Below the pieces are notes generated by a model, which worked only from the letters and a program-made list of their open reading frames with translations, was not told where the DNA came from and ran no database searches. From CAYFVR01 sp046541515 (GTDB lineage: Bacteria > Desulfobacterota > Desulfobacteria > Desulfobacterales > Desulfococcaceae): a stretch of DNA of 18,271 bases. The stretch covers positions 1-18,271 of the forward strand of contig JBKHDD010000095.1 in the NCBI GenBank assembly GCA_046541515.1, read 5' to 3'. Shown piece by piece: positions 1-7,338 of the stretch (position 1 is its first letter; each line of letters opens with the position of its first letter). The position numbers were made by a program, and so were the translations under genes.

Positions 1-659
1 TCAATTACTACGACGGCCAAGGCTTCATGATTTCCAAGGAGCTGGGCGTCAAAAGCGCCAAGGAGCTGGAGGGGGCCACCGTCTGCGTGCTTCCCGGCAC
101 CACCACCGAACAGAACGCCGCCGATTTCTTCCGCTCCAACGGCATGGATTGGAAACCGGTGGTCATCGAGCAGACCGCCGAACTGGCCAAGGCCTTTTTC
201 GCGGGCCGCTGCGACTGCCTCACCTCCGACGCCTCCCAGCTCGCCGGCACCCGGGCCGTGGCACCCAATCCGGACGACTACATTATCCTTCCGGAAATCA
301 TTTCCAAGGAGCCGCTGGCCCCGGCCGTTCGCCACGGGGACGACCAGTGGCGGGACATCGTGGACTACGCCGTCCTGGCCATGGTCAACGCGGAAGAGCT
401 GGGCGTCACCTCCAAAAACGTGGACGAAATGCTGAAAAGCAAGGATCCCAAAATCCAGCGCTTTCTGGGCGTGACCCCCGGCAACGGGGCGGCCCTGGGC
501 CTGGATGAAAAGTTCGCCTACACGATCATCAAGCAGGTGGGCAACTACGGCGAAGTGTTCGAGCGGAACGTGGGCCCGGACACCCCGCTGGGGCTGGAGC
601 GCGGTCTCAACGACCTGTGGACCCGCGGCGGTCTGATGTACTCCCCGCCCTTCAAGTAA
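1..659 (+). CDS. aapJ: General L-amino acid ABC transporter, periplasmic substrate-binding protein (AapJ-like), 3' part only
   Basis: The reading frame is open from the window edge (codons from base 3, reading NYYDGQGFM) to TAA at 657-659, so the signal peptide and first lobe lie outside the window. What remains is about 218 residues of a family-3 solute-binding protein. It shows a VCVLPGTTTEQNAADFF stretch, a domain-crossing segment and a C-terminal end (RGLNDLWTRGGLMYSPPFK) typical of AapJ/BztA-type binding proteins. These capture a broad range of L-amino acids in the periplasm and deliver them to the AapQ/AapM permeases. The two permease genes and ATPase gene follow on the same strand in the canonical J-Q-M-P order, which supports the name. 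The call as a polar amino acid binding protein is firm; the exact specificity cannot be read from sequence. Confidence 0.9.
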   Translation, partial: NYYDGQGFMISKELGVKSAKELEGATVCVLPGTTTEQNAADFFRSNGMDWKPVVIEQTAELAKAFFAGRCDCLTSDASQLAGTRAVAPNPDDYIILPEIISKEPLAPAVRHGDDQWRDIVDYAVLAMVNAEELGVTSKNVDEMLKSKDPKIQRFLGVTPGNGAALGLDEKFAYTIIKQVGNYGEVFERNVGPDTPLGLERGLNDLWTRGGLMYSPPFK

Positions 660-672
660 TCCGCCATCCCGC

Positions 673-699
673 CGGCGTCCGGGTTTTTCCCGGACGCCG
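673..699 (+). terminator. Intercistronic hairpin after aapJ (partial terminator or mRNA-stabilising stem)
   Basis: A perfect 11-bp GC-rich stem (673-683 with 689-699) closes a five-T loop, 13 nt after the aapJ stop. It is followed by a pyrimidine-rich but interrupted tract (cctttcttt). In binding-protein operons such a hairpin usually lets most transcripts end, or protects the upstream message, so the binding protein is made in excess over the permeases. The T-run is poor, so partial termination or a 3'-end stabiliser is more likely than full termination. Confidence 0.65.
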
Positions 700-716
700 C
701 CTTTCTTTGGTTCGAC

Positions 717-744
717 CGGCCCGGGACATTTCACGCCCGGGCCG
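717..744 (+). other. Second inverted repeat in the aapJ-aapQ gap
   Basis: A perfect 9-bp inverted repeat (cggcccggg at 717-725, cccgggccg at 736-744) flanks a 10-nt loop, 24 nt before the aapQ start. It could fold as a second stem in the leader of aapQ, or act as a DNA operator. No T-run follows, so it is not an intrinsic terminator by itself. Its job is unknown. Confidence 0.5.
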
Positions 745-768
745 ACCATATCGGAAGATGTAAGTCCC

Positions 769-1977
769 ATGCGCACCGAAGCGACGGCCACCGTACCCGC
801 GCCCGGCTCGCCGCAGCCGGAAACCGACGCCCCCTTTTGGCAGGATCCGGACAAGCGGGCCATCGTCTTCCAGGCGCTGGCCCTGGGGATTGTTCTCCTG
901 GTCGGCTACTATCTGTTTTCCAACACCCAGGCCAACCTGGAGCGACAGAACATCGCCACCGGCTTCGGCTTCATGAAAAAGGAAGCCGCCTTCGAAATCG
1001 GCGAATCCCCCATTTCCTATTCCGCCGCCGACACCTACGCCCGAGCCCTGCTGGTGGGCGTGCTCAACACCCTCAAGGTGTCTTTCATCGGGATCATCCT
1101 GACGGTGATCCTGGGCGCCCTCGTCGGCGTCGCCCGCCTCTCCACCAACTGGCTGCTTTCGCGCATGGCGGCGATTTACATCGAGGTGCTCCAGGACATT
1201 CCGGTGCTGCTTCAATTCTTTTTCTGGTACGCCGTGTTTTACGAAATTCCGCCCTCGCCGCGCCGGGCGATTCAGCCCATGGACGGCATATTTTTGAGCA
1301 ACCGGGGGCTGGTGTTCGCCATTCCGGAAAGCCATCCCGCCCACGGCTGGATGCTGGCCGCGCTTGGAATCGCGGTGCTGGCGATCTGGGCCATTCGGGT
1401 TTGGACGCGAAAGCGACAGGCGCGGACCGGCCAGATTTTCCCGATCTTCCCCGTGTCGGTCGGGCTTATGCTGGGGCTGCCGGCCCTGGTCTGGCTGACG
1501 GGCGGCGCGCCAATGGCCATGAACGTGCCGAGGCTCCAGGGCTTCAACTTCAAGGGCGGCATGAACGTCAGCCCGGAATTTACCGCGCTGCTGCTGGGGC
1601 TGGTGCTTTACACCGCCGCCTTCGTTGCGGAAATCGTCCGGGCCGGCATCCAGTCGGTCAGCAAGGGGCAGACCGAGGCGGCCATGTCGCTGGGCCTTCG
1701 TCCCGGCCGAATTCTGAGCCTGGTCATCCTGCCCCAGGCCCTGCGCGTCATCATTCCGCCGCTCACCAGCCAGATGCTGAACCTGACCAAAAACAGCTCC
1801 CTGGCCGTGGCCATCGGCTACCCCGACTTCGTCTCGGTGGCCAACACCAGCATCAACCAGACCGGGCAGGCCATCGAGGGCGTGGCGCTGATCATGGCGG
1901 TCTATCTCTGCTTCAGCCTCCTGACCTCTCTGTTCATGAACTGGTACAACAAGCGAACCCAATTGGTGGAACGATAA
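769..1977 (+). CDS. aapQ: General L-amino acid ABC transporter, permease AapQ
   Basis: This 402-residue inner-membrane permease belongs to the HisM/GlnP family and is of the long AapQ type. It has an extended N-terminal part with a first membrane segment near residues 31-50 (a hydrophobic run ending VGYYLF). A segment around residues 85-115 contains NTLKVSFIGI, and several further helices follow. The EAA loop that docks with the ATPase is clear near residues 285-330 (EIVRAGIQSVSKGQTEAAMSLG, then ILPQALRVIIPP). The ATG at 769 follows a GGAAG element by about 12 nt. The stop codon abuts the aapM start (TAAATG), which implies translational coupling. It should form the heteromeric translocation pore with AapM. 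Confidence 0.93.
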   Translation: MRTEATATVPAPGSPQPETDAPFWQDPDKRAIVFQALALGIVLLVGYYLFSNTQANLERQNIATGFGFMKKEAAFEIGESPISYSAADTYARALLVGVLNTLKVSFIGIILTVILGALVGVARLSTNWLLSRMAAIYIEVLQDIPVLLQFFFWYAVFYEIPPSPRRAIQPMDGIFLSNRGLVFAIPESHPAHGWMLAALGIAVLAIWAIRVWTRKRQARTGQIFPIFPVSVGLMLGLPALVWLTGGAPMAMNVPRLQGFNFKGGMNVSPEFTALLLGLVLYTAAFVAEIVRAGIQSVSKGQTEAAMSLGLRPGRILSLVILPQALRVIIPPLTSQMLNLTKNSSLAVAIGYPDFVSVANTSINQTGQAIEGVALIMAVYLCFSLLTSLFMNWYNKRTQLVER

Positions 1978-3075
1978 ATGACGACCGACGCGGCGACTCG
2001 GCCGGAAATCGAGGAAATGCGGCCGCCGGTGGACCAGATCGGCGTCATCGGCTGGATCCGGGTCAACCTGTTCAGCGGCTGGGCCAATTCTCTGCTCACC
2101 GTGGTGGTGTTGTGGTTTCTCTGGAAGACGGTTCCGCCGCTGGTGGAATGGACCTTTCTGGACAGCCACTGGTTCACCGGCAGCGAAGCCTGCCGGGACG
2201 CGGAGGGCGCCTGCTGGTCCATCATCCCCAACAACATCCGGTTCATTCTCTTCGGTTTCTACCCGGCGGAACTCCAATGGCGGCCGCTGACCGCCATGCT
2301 GGTTCTCTTCGGCCTGCTGACGATCAGCCGCTTCCGTCGGTTCTGGAAAAAACCGCTGCTATGGACCTGGCTGGCCGGACTGGCCGCCATGGCCATTTTG
2401 ATGCGGGGCGGGATACTGGGGCTGGAACCGGTGGAAAGCAGCCAATGGGGCGGCCTGCCCCTGACCCTGATTCTCTCGGTGTTTGGGCTGGCCGCCGCCT
2501 ATCCGCTGGGCGTGGTGCTGGCGCTGGGGCGGCAGTCCCGAATGCCGGCCATCAAAAGCCTCTGCGTGGTCTACATCGAGCTAATCCGGGGCGTCCCGCT
2601 CATCAGCCTGCTCTTCATGAGCGCGGTGATCTTTCCCCTCTTTCTGCCCGAGGGCGTGACCATCAACAAGATCCTGAGGGCCCAGGCGGCCATCATTCTG
2701 TTCACCGCCGCCTACATCGCCGAAGTGGTCCGGGGCGGGCTTCAGGCCATCCCCAAGGGGCAGTACGAAGCGGCCGACTCCATCGGCCTCAACTACGCCC
2801 GGACCATGCGGCTGGTAATTTTGCCCCAGGCCCTCAAAATCGTCATTCCCCCCTCGGTGAGCATTCTGATTTCGGCCTTCAAGGACACCTCGCTGGTGGT
2901 CATCATCGCACTGTTCGACGTGCTCAAAACCACCCAGTCGACGCTCTCCAATCCCAAATGGATGGGCTTTTCCACCGAGGCCTACATCTTCGTGGCGATC
3001 ATCTATTTCGTCGGATGCTACTTCATGTCCACCTTCAGCCGAAAGCTGGAGCGGGATCTGAATACGTCCCATTGA
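1978..3075 (+). CDS. aapM: General L-amino acid ABC transporter, permease AapM
   Basis: This 365-residue permease is the partner of AapQ in the inner-membrane pore. It carries the BPD_transp_1 fold in its C-terminal half. The EAA docking loop reads EVVRGGLQAIPKGQYEAADS followed by ILPQALKIVIPP, and IELIRGVPLISLLF is typical of the HisM/GlnP class. The N-terminal half has extra membrane segments and a periplasmic loop, the expected AapM extension. The start codon is immediately after the aapQ stop with no spacer, so the two proteins are probably made in step. The downstream gap to the ATPase gene is unusually long (204 nt) and contains a palindromic repeat. Confidence 0.93.
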   Translation: MTTDAATRPEIEEMRPPVDQIGVIGWIRVNLFSGWANSLLTVVVLWFLWKTVPPLVEWTFLDSHWFTGSEACRDAEGACWSIIPNNIRFILFGFYPAELQWRPLTAMLVLFGLLTISRFRRFWKKPLLWTWLAGLAAMAILMRGGILGLEPVESSQWGGLPLTLILSVFGLAAAYPLGVVLALGRQSRMPAIKSLCVVYIELIRGVPLISLLFMSAVIFPLFLPEGVTINKILRAQAAIILFTAAYIAEVVRGGLQAIPKGQYEAADSIGLNYARTMRLVILPQALKIVIPPSVSILISAFKDTSLVVIIALFDVLKTTQSTLSNPKWMGFSTEAYIFVAIIYFVGCYFMSTFSRKLERDLNTSH

Positions 3076-3130
3076 GGCCGATGCCGTGCCCGTTGACCCG
3101 CTTCGGAAATGGAATTTCGGTTGCAGGGGA

Positions 3131-3180
3131 AGGCCCCCGTGCCCGCCCTGGTCGTCGAAGGGCAGGCACGGGGGCCTGCC
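3131..3180. repeat. REP/BIME-like inverted repeat in the aapM-aapP gap
   Basis: Arms 3131-3149 and 3159-3177 are complementary over 19 positions with one mismatch, around a 9-nt loop. The right half also contains its own smaller palindrome (ggcaggc 3161-3167 with gcctgcc 3174-3180). Two inverted palindromic units close together is the layout of BIME-type repeats. No T-run follows, so it is not a standard terminator. It may lower or stabilise expression between the permease and ATPase cistrons. Whether it is repeated genome-wide cannot be seen from this window. Confidence 0.65.
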
Positions 3181-3279
3181 ACGATTCGGAAACCCCGATT
3201 TATCGCGCTATGAATTATAACGCATACCCCAAATCCGCCGGACCCCACGCGCCGGCGCAACCCCTGGAAGTCACGTCCC

Positions 3280-4086
3280 ATGAGCGAGAACGCCGCACCG
3301 GCGGAAATATCCGCCTCCGAAACCTCCCAAGCGGAAACGCCGGAGCCGTCCAGCGGGCCCATCATCGAGATCATCGGCCTGCACAAATGGTTCGGCGATT
3401 TCCATGTCCTGAAAAACATCGACCTGACGGTTACCCAGGGGGAGCGGATCGTGATTTGCGGTCCGTCCGGCTCCGGCAAATCGACGTTGATCCGTTGCAT
3501 CAACCGGCTGGAGGAGCACCAGCGGGGCAAGATCGTCGTGGACGGCATGGAGCTGACCAACAATCTGAAAAAGATTGAGAAAATCCGGGAAGAGGTGGGG
3601 ATGGTCTTCCAGCATTTCAACCTGTTTCCCCATCTGACCATCCTGGAAAACCTGACCTTGGGTCCCATCTGGGTGCGGAAAGTTCCCAAAAAGGAGGCCG
3701 AGGAAACGGCGATGTACTATCTGGAAAAGGTCCGGATCGCGGAACAGGCCCCAAAATATCCGGGCCAGCTTTCCGGCGGGCAGCAGCAACGGGTGGCCAT
3801 CGCCCGCAGCCTGTGCATGAAGCCGCGGGTCATGCTCTTCGACGAACCCACCTCCGCGTTGGACCCGGAGATGGTCAAAGAGGTGCTGGACGTCATGATC
3901 AACCTGGCCCGGGAAGGCATGACCATGCTGGTGGTCACCCACGAAATGGGCTTCGCCAAAAGCGTGGCCCACCGTGTGCTGTTCATGGACTACGGCGAAG
4001 TGGTGGAGCAAAACGAGCCGGACGCCTTCTTCTCCAACCCCCAGCACGAACGGACGAAGTTGTTTTTGAGCCAGATTTTGCACTGA
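3280..4086 (+). CDS. aapP: General L-amino acid ABC transporter, ATP-binding protein AapP
   Basis: This 268-residue cytoplasmic ATPase of the GlnQ/HisP family drives the amino acid importer. All motifs are intact: Walker A GPSGSGKST at residues 61-69, Q-loop in VGMVFQHFNLFPHLT (about 107-120), signature LSGGQQQ at 164-170, Walker B VMLFDEP at 184-190 and H-loop His221. An extra N-terminal tail of about 28 residues, rich in Ala, Ser and Glu, precedes the fold. The ATG at 3280 lies about 10 nt after GGAAG, much as at aapQ. It is the last gene of the operon; a likely terminator lies at 4227-4257. Confidence 0.95.
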   Translation: MSENAAPAEISASETSQAETPEPSSGPIIEIIGLHKWFGDFHVLKNIDLTVTQGERIVICGPSGSGKSTLIRCINRLEEHQRGKIVVDGMELTNNLKKIEKIREEVGMVFQHFNLFPHLTILENLTLGPIWVRKVPKKEAEETAMYYLEKVRIAEQAPKYPGQLSGGQQQRVAIARSLCMKPRVMLFDEPTSALDPEMVKEVLDVMINLAREGMTMLVVTHEMGFAKSVAHRVLFMDYGEVVEQNEPDAFFSNPQHERTKLFLSQILH

Positions 4087-4408
4087 GAACGGGGGGGGGA
4101 ACCCGGCAAGGTTTGGCCATTTCCGATTCCCGCTCTCCCCTCGGATGGGGAAGGCGAAAGGACTCGGGAAAGATCGACCCGGCCGGCAGCGGAAAAGTCC
4201 GCTGGAGTGGTCACAAAATGGAATCGAGGGGCGGTTTTCGGACCGCCCTTTGCTTTTGGGGGGATTCCGTGGTTAACTTGGAAAAGTGGAATTGCGACGG
4301 TTTTTCCGTCTGAATTCGGGATCGGGGTACTCCGGCCTTGGAAAATCCGGGCCGACCATCGATCCCGCCAATCTTTTCCATCCAAACCCTGAAACCGAAA
4401 GGCGTTTT
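4087..4408. other. Intergenic region between the aap operon and the reductase gene
   Basis: I see no convincing gene in these 322 bases. They contain a run of nine G (4091-4099), the likely operon terminator at 4227-4257, and an imperfect hairpin at 4289-4317 (gaatt/aattc outside, gacgg/ccgtc inside, T5 loop). A 13-nt string at 4347-4359 also occurs at 737-749 before aapQ. A promoter for the next gene is expected here, but I cannot point to clear -35 and -10 boxes. Confidence 0.6.
4227..4257 (+). terminator. Rho-independent terminator of the aap operon
   Basis: A 7-bp stem (gggcggt 4229-4235 with accgccc 4242-4248), extendable by a G-T and an A-T pair, has a 6-nt loop. It is followed by a T-rich tail (ttttgctttt, with two interruptions). 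It lies about 140 nt after the aapP stop on the coding strand. Position and shape fit the end of the operon. Confidence 0.6.
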
Positions 4409-5290
4409 ATGACGGCGCACATTGGATTCATCGGAACCGGCATCATGGGCGGCCCCATGGCCCTGAACGTCCTCCGGGGCGGCTTTGACGTCACCGTCTG
4501 GAACCGCACGCGGGAAAAAAACGCGCCCCACGCCGAGGCCGGCGCGGCCGTGGCCGAAAACCCGGCGGCCATGGCGGAGCTGGAAACGGTAATCCTAATG
4601 CTCACCGGCCCGGAAGCGGTGGAATCGGTTCTGTTCGGGGAAAACGGACTGCTGACGACCGAAAAACCGGCGCTCCGGACCCTGGTCAACATGAGCACCG
4701 TGAATCCCGCGTTTACGCGGGACCTGGGCCGGCGGCTCGCCGAACGGGACGCGGTGCTGGTGGACGCCCCGGTGGCGGGCACCAAAAAGCCGGCGGAGGA
4801 CGGCGAGCTGGTGGTCTTCGCCGCCGCGCCCACCGCCGCCGTGGACGCGGTGGAGCCGCTGCTGCTGACCATGAGCAAAAAGGTGGTCCGCTGCGGCGAC
4901 GCGGCCGGAAGCGGATCGGCCACCAAAATGGTCTTCAACCTGCTGCTGGCCCACATGCTGACCGGCCTCGCCGAAGCCCTGAACCTGGGCGAACGGCAGG
5001 GCCTCTCCGTGGATTTCCTGATGGACGTCATCCTGGCCGGCCCGCTGGGCTGCGGCCTGTTTCAATACAAATCGGAGATGATGCGCACCGGCGAGTTCCC
5101 CACCCAGTTTCCGTTCAAGCACATGGCCAAGGACCTGGGATTCGCACGGGAAACCGCCGAAGAAGTCGGCGCGGCCGTTCCGCTGGGAGATGCGGTGGCC
5201 CGGCTGTTCCAGAACGGGTTGGAGAAAGGCTTGGGCGATGAAGATTTCGCGGCGGTGCGGAAGGTGCTGTCGGGGATGAACGAAAGGTAA
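4409..5290 (+). CDS. NADP-dependent beta-hydroxyacid dehydrogenase, glyoxylate/succinic semialdehyde reductase type
   Basis: This 293-residue cytoplasmic enzyme belongs to the 3-hydroxyisobutyrate dehydrogenase superfamily. The Rossmann motif GFIGTGIMGGPMA is at residues 6-18. WNRT at 31-34, at the end of beta-2, suits NADPH. The substrate loop DAPVAGTKKPAED is at 119-131, and the catalytic Lys173 lies in GSGSATKMVFN with Asn177. The KKPAEDG variant and the FPFKHMAKDLGFA segment match GLYR/GhbD-type reductases, which reduce glyoxylate to glycolate or succinic semialdehyde to 4-hydroxybutyrate, better than HIBADH itself. The frame is open further upstream, but this ATG has GAAAGG about 7 nt before it and starts exactly at the conserved fold. 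tsaD follows 5 nt later, so the two are probably cotranscribed. Substrate identity is inferred, not proven. Confidence 0.85.
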   Translation: MTAHIGFIGTGIMGGPMALNVLRGGFDVTVWNRTREKNAPHAEAGAAVAENPAAMAELETVILMLTGPEAVESVLFGENGLLTTEKPALRTLVNMSTVNPAFTRDLGRRLAERDAVLVDAPVAGTKKPAEDGELVVFAAAPTAAVDAVEPLLLTMSKKVVRCGDAAGSGSATKMVFNLLLAHMLTGLAEALNLGERQGLSVDFLMDVILAGPLGCGLFQYKSEMMRTGEFPTQFPFKHMAKDLGFARETAEEVGAAVPLGDAVARLFQNGLEKGLGDEDFAAVRKVLSGMNER

Positions 5291-5295
5291 GCACC

Positions 5296-6300
5296 ATGCG
5301 CATCCTCGGAATTGAAAGCTCCTGCGACGAAACGGCCGCCGCCGTGGCGGAAGACGGCACGCGGATTCTCTCCTCGGTGGTCGCCTCCCAGGTGGACGTT
5401 CACAGCAAATACGGCGGCGTGGTGCCGGAACTGGCCTCCCGGAAGCATGTGGAGGCCATCGTCCCCGTGGTGAACGAGGCCCTGGAAGCGGCCGGGGTGA
5501 CCCCGGAATCCTTGGACGGCGTGGCCGCCACCCAAGGCCCCGGCCTGGTCGGCGCCTTGCTGGTGGGTTTTTCCTTCGCCAAAGGCTACGCCTACGCCCG
5601 AAAATTGCCGTTCCTGGGCGTCAATCATCTGGAAGGCCACGTCCATTCCGTCTTCCTGGACGCGGAATCGCCGCCGCCCTACCCCTACGTCGCGCTGCTG
5701 GCCTCCGGCGGCCACACCAGCCTCTACCACGTCACCGGCCCCACCGCCATGGAGGTCATGGGCCAAACCCGGGACGACGCCGCGGGGGAAGCCTTCGACA
5801 AGGTGTCCAAAATGACCGGCCTGGGCTATCCCGGCGGGGCGGCCATCGGGAAGCTGGCGGTGGACGGGGATCCGGCGAAGATCGCGTTTCCCCGGGCGTA
5901 CATTTCGCCGGAGAGCTTCGATTTCAGCTTCAGCGGTCTGAAAACGGCGGTGAACCGCTATCTTCAGACCCATTCGGATTCTTGGCGGGAGGAAATCGCT
6001 GACGTCGCCGCCAGTTTCGAGGAGGCGGTCGTGGAGGTGCTGGCGGTCAAACTGATGCGGGCGGCGGAATTCACCGGCGCGAAACACCTCGCGGTAGTCG
6101 GCGGCGTGGCGGCCAACCATCGGCTGCGGGAACGGGTGCGGCGGGAGGCGGAAAGCCGGGGATACGGCGTTCACATTCCGCCGCTCTCCCTCTGCGGCGA
6201 CAACGCCGCCATGATCGCCGGCGTCGCCCACGCCCGTTTGTTGGCGGGAGAGCGTTCCGGGCTGGACGCGGATGTGTATTCGCGGCATAAGAAGGGATAG
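5296..6300 (+). CDS. tsaD: tRNA N6-adenosine threonylcarbamoyltransferase
   Basis: TsaD (334 residues, the usual bacterial length) transfers the threonylcarbamoyl group from TC-AMP to A37 of ANN-decoding tRNAs, working with TsaB and TsaE. Visible hallmarks are the N-terminal GIESSCDETAAAV, the metal-binding HLEGH (His111, Glu113, His115), ASGGHTSLY, GGVAANHRLR, and a C-terminal GDNAAMIA carrying the conserved Asp. It is an ASKHA-fold, essential housekeeping gene. The ribosome site GAAAGG overlaps the end of the upstream reductase gene, suggesting coupling. It marks the left border of the accessory island that follows. Confidence 0.98.
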   Translation: MRILGIESSCDETAAAVAEDGTRILSSVVASQVDVHSKYGGVVPELASRKHVEAIVPVVNEALEAAGVTPESLDGVAATQGPGLVGALLVGFSFAKGYAYARKLPFLGVNHLEGHVHSVFLDAESPPPYPYVALLASGGHTSLYHVTGPTAMEVMGQTRDDAAGEAFDKVSKMTGLGYPGGAAIGKLAVDGDPAKIAFPRAYISPESFDFSFSGLKTAVNRYLQTHSDSWREEIADVAASFEEAVVEVLAVKLMRAAEFTGAKHLAVVGGVAANHRLRERVRREAESRGYGVHIPPLSLCGDNAAMIAGVAHARLLAGERSGLDADVYSRHKKG

Positions 6301-6331
6301 GAATTTGAAACTGAATCGCCCCTGGAAAATC

Positions 6332-6784
6332 ATGCCGATGGAGGCCCTGCTGGATGGATTGAAGCGAGGCGTCCCCGCCTTGTTCGATCCGGAGCCGATT
6401 CTTTTCGCTTATCTTTTCGGAAGCTACGCGCAGGGTTGTCCGCACGGGTGGAGCGATGTGGATATCGCGCTCTATCTCGACGGGGTGGAATCGGTCGATG
6501 AATTCTATCGGATTGAAATGTCGCTGGGCGTTGCGGTGGACGATCTGTTCCAAGGCGAAATTAACTCCGACGTTCATTCCATCAACCGCCTGCCATTGGC
6601 GGTGGTTGGCGAGATTGCCACCCAGGGAATCTTGATTTACGGCCGGAACGAGGAAGCCCGCGTCGACTTCGAGGTGATGGCCTGGAAAAAGTATTTCGAT
6701 TTCAAACCGATTTTGGATCGATATTACGCGGAAGTGTGGAATCGGGTGAAATCGCGGGCCAATTCCATGGCTACTTCGGAGTGA
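6332..6784 (+). CDS. mntA: MntA-type nucleotidyltransferase antitoxin (MNT domain)
   Basis: This 150-residue protein has a minimal nucleotidyltransferase fold: GSYAQG at residues 30-35 followed by SDVDIALYLD (Asp42, Asp44), and a likely third acid at Asp80 in DVHSINRLP. The segment EIATQGILIYGR resembles the C-terminal end of MntA proteins. In MntA/HepT systems this enzyme adds AMP to a tyrosine of the HEPN toxin and so neutralises it. The next gene, 9 nt on, is that toxin. The start is uncertain: TTG at 6305, just after the tsaD stop and with a better Shine-Dalgarno (aagaaggga), is in frame and would add nine residues; ATG at 6338 is also possible. Composition is intermediate between tsaD and the A+T-rich toxin gene. 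Confidence 0.85.
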   Translation: MPMEALLDGLKRGVPALFDPEPILFAYLFGSYAQGCPHGWSDVDIALYLDGVESVDEFYRIEMSLGVAVDDLFQGEINSDVHSINRLPLAVVGEIATQGILIYGRNEEARVDFEVMAWKKYFDFKPILDRYYAEVWNRVKSRANSMATSE

Positions 6785-6793
6785 GGAAAGAAG

Positions 6794-7210
6794 ATGGTAT
6801 CTCCCCAAAAAGTCTTAAAAAAATTCAATTTACTGGAAGAATATCTTCGGATTGTCAAGCAAATATCCCAAGCGCCCGAAGAAGAATTTTTAAAAGCTAA
6901 AATTCTGATTGGAAGCGCCAAATATTATATTCAAATTTCAATTGAATGTTGCATTGATGTCGCTACGCATATCATCTCTTCGGAAGGCTTTCGATCTCCG
7001 ACGGAATATGCAGATTCCTTTCGAGTTCTTATGGAAAACGGGATTTTCGACAAGGAACTGACCAGTCGCCTAGTTCAAATGGCCAAATTCCGAAATCGAC
7101 TGGTTCATCTCTACGGCGAAATCCAAGACGATTTCGTTTATCGCGCCATCACCATCGATTTGAAAGACATCATCCGGTTTCAGGAACGAATAAAAAGTCA
7201 TTTCCCATAA
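6794..7210 (+). CDS. hepT: HepT-type HEPN ribonuclease toxin
   Basis: This 138-residue all-helical HEPN protein of the HepT/DUF86 family carries the diagnostic RX4HXY motif as RNRLVHLY (Arg100, His105, Tyr107). Arg and His form the RNase active site of the dimer. The Tyr is the residue AMPylated by the MntA partner in characterised type VII systems. The ATG is preceded by GAGGAAAGAAG, whose first bases overlap the mntA stop codon, so toxin translation is coupled to antitoxin translation. The gene is clearly richer in A and T than tsaD or the aap genes, with many AAA, ATT and AAT codons, which suggests recent acquisition. Motif residues are intact, so the toxin should be active. Confidence 0.9.
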   Translation: MVSPQKVLKKFNLLEEYLRIVKQISQAPEEEFLKAKILIGSAKYYIQISIECCIDVATHIISSEGFRSPTEYADSFRVLMENGIFDKELTSRLVQMAKFRNRLVHLYGEIQDDFVYRAITIDLKDIIRFQERIKSHFP

Positions 7211-7338
7211 ATAGAAAAACGTTTCTCAAAAAATTCGATGAGAACTTTGAAAATCGAGAGAGCAACCCGATTTTATAAGAACTTTTTCGGTTTTCCCTAG
7301 CATCCCGAAAACGTTTTTTTTCAGAACAAGGATCGCCC

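Noticed and set aside
652..2277. Very long open frame on the minus strand opposite aapQ and aapM (and similar long antisense frames elsewhere)
   Set aside because: High GC with strong third-position bias creates open antisense frames. The translation is low-complexity, rich in His, Arg, Gly and Gln, with no recognisable motif, while the plus-strand genes are clear.
4091..4099. Run of nine G that might act as a phase-variation tract
   Set aside because: It lies outside any coding region, after the aapP stop and far from the next start; no promoter spacing depends on it that I can see.
4347..4359. 13-nt string (ccgggccgaccat) also present at 737-749, as a possible shared operator
   Set aside because: Only two copies, GC-rich, at different distances from the next start (19 nt and 49 nt), and part of a hairpin in one case only; chance is a fair explanation.
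7214..7227. Imperfect 14-bp palindrome after hepT (gaaaaacgtttctc) as a toxin-antitoxin operator
   Set aside because: It lies downstream of the toxin gene rather than at the mntA promoter, and A+T-rich DNA makes short palindromes common.
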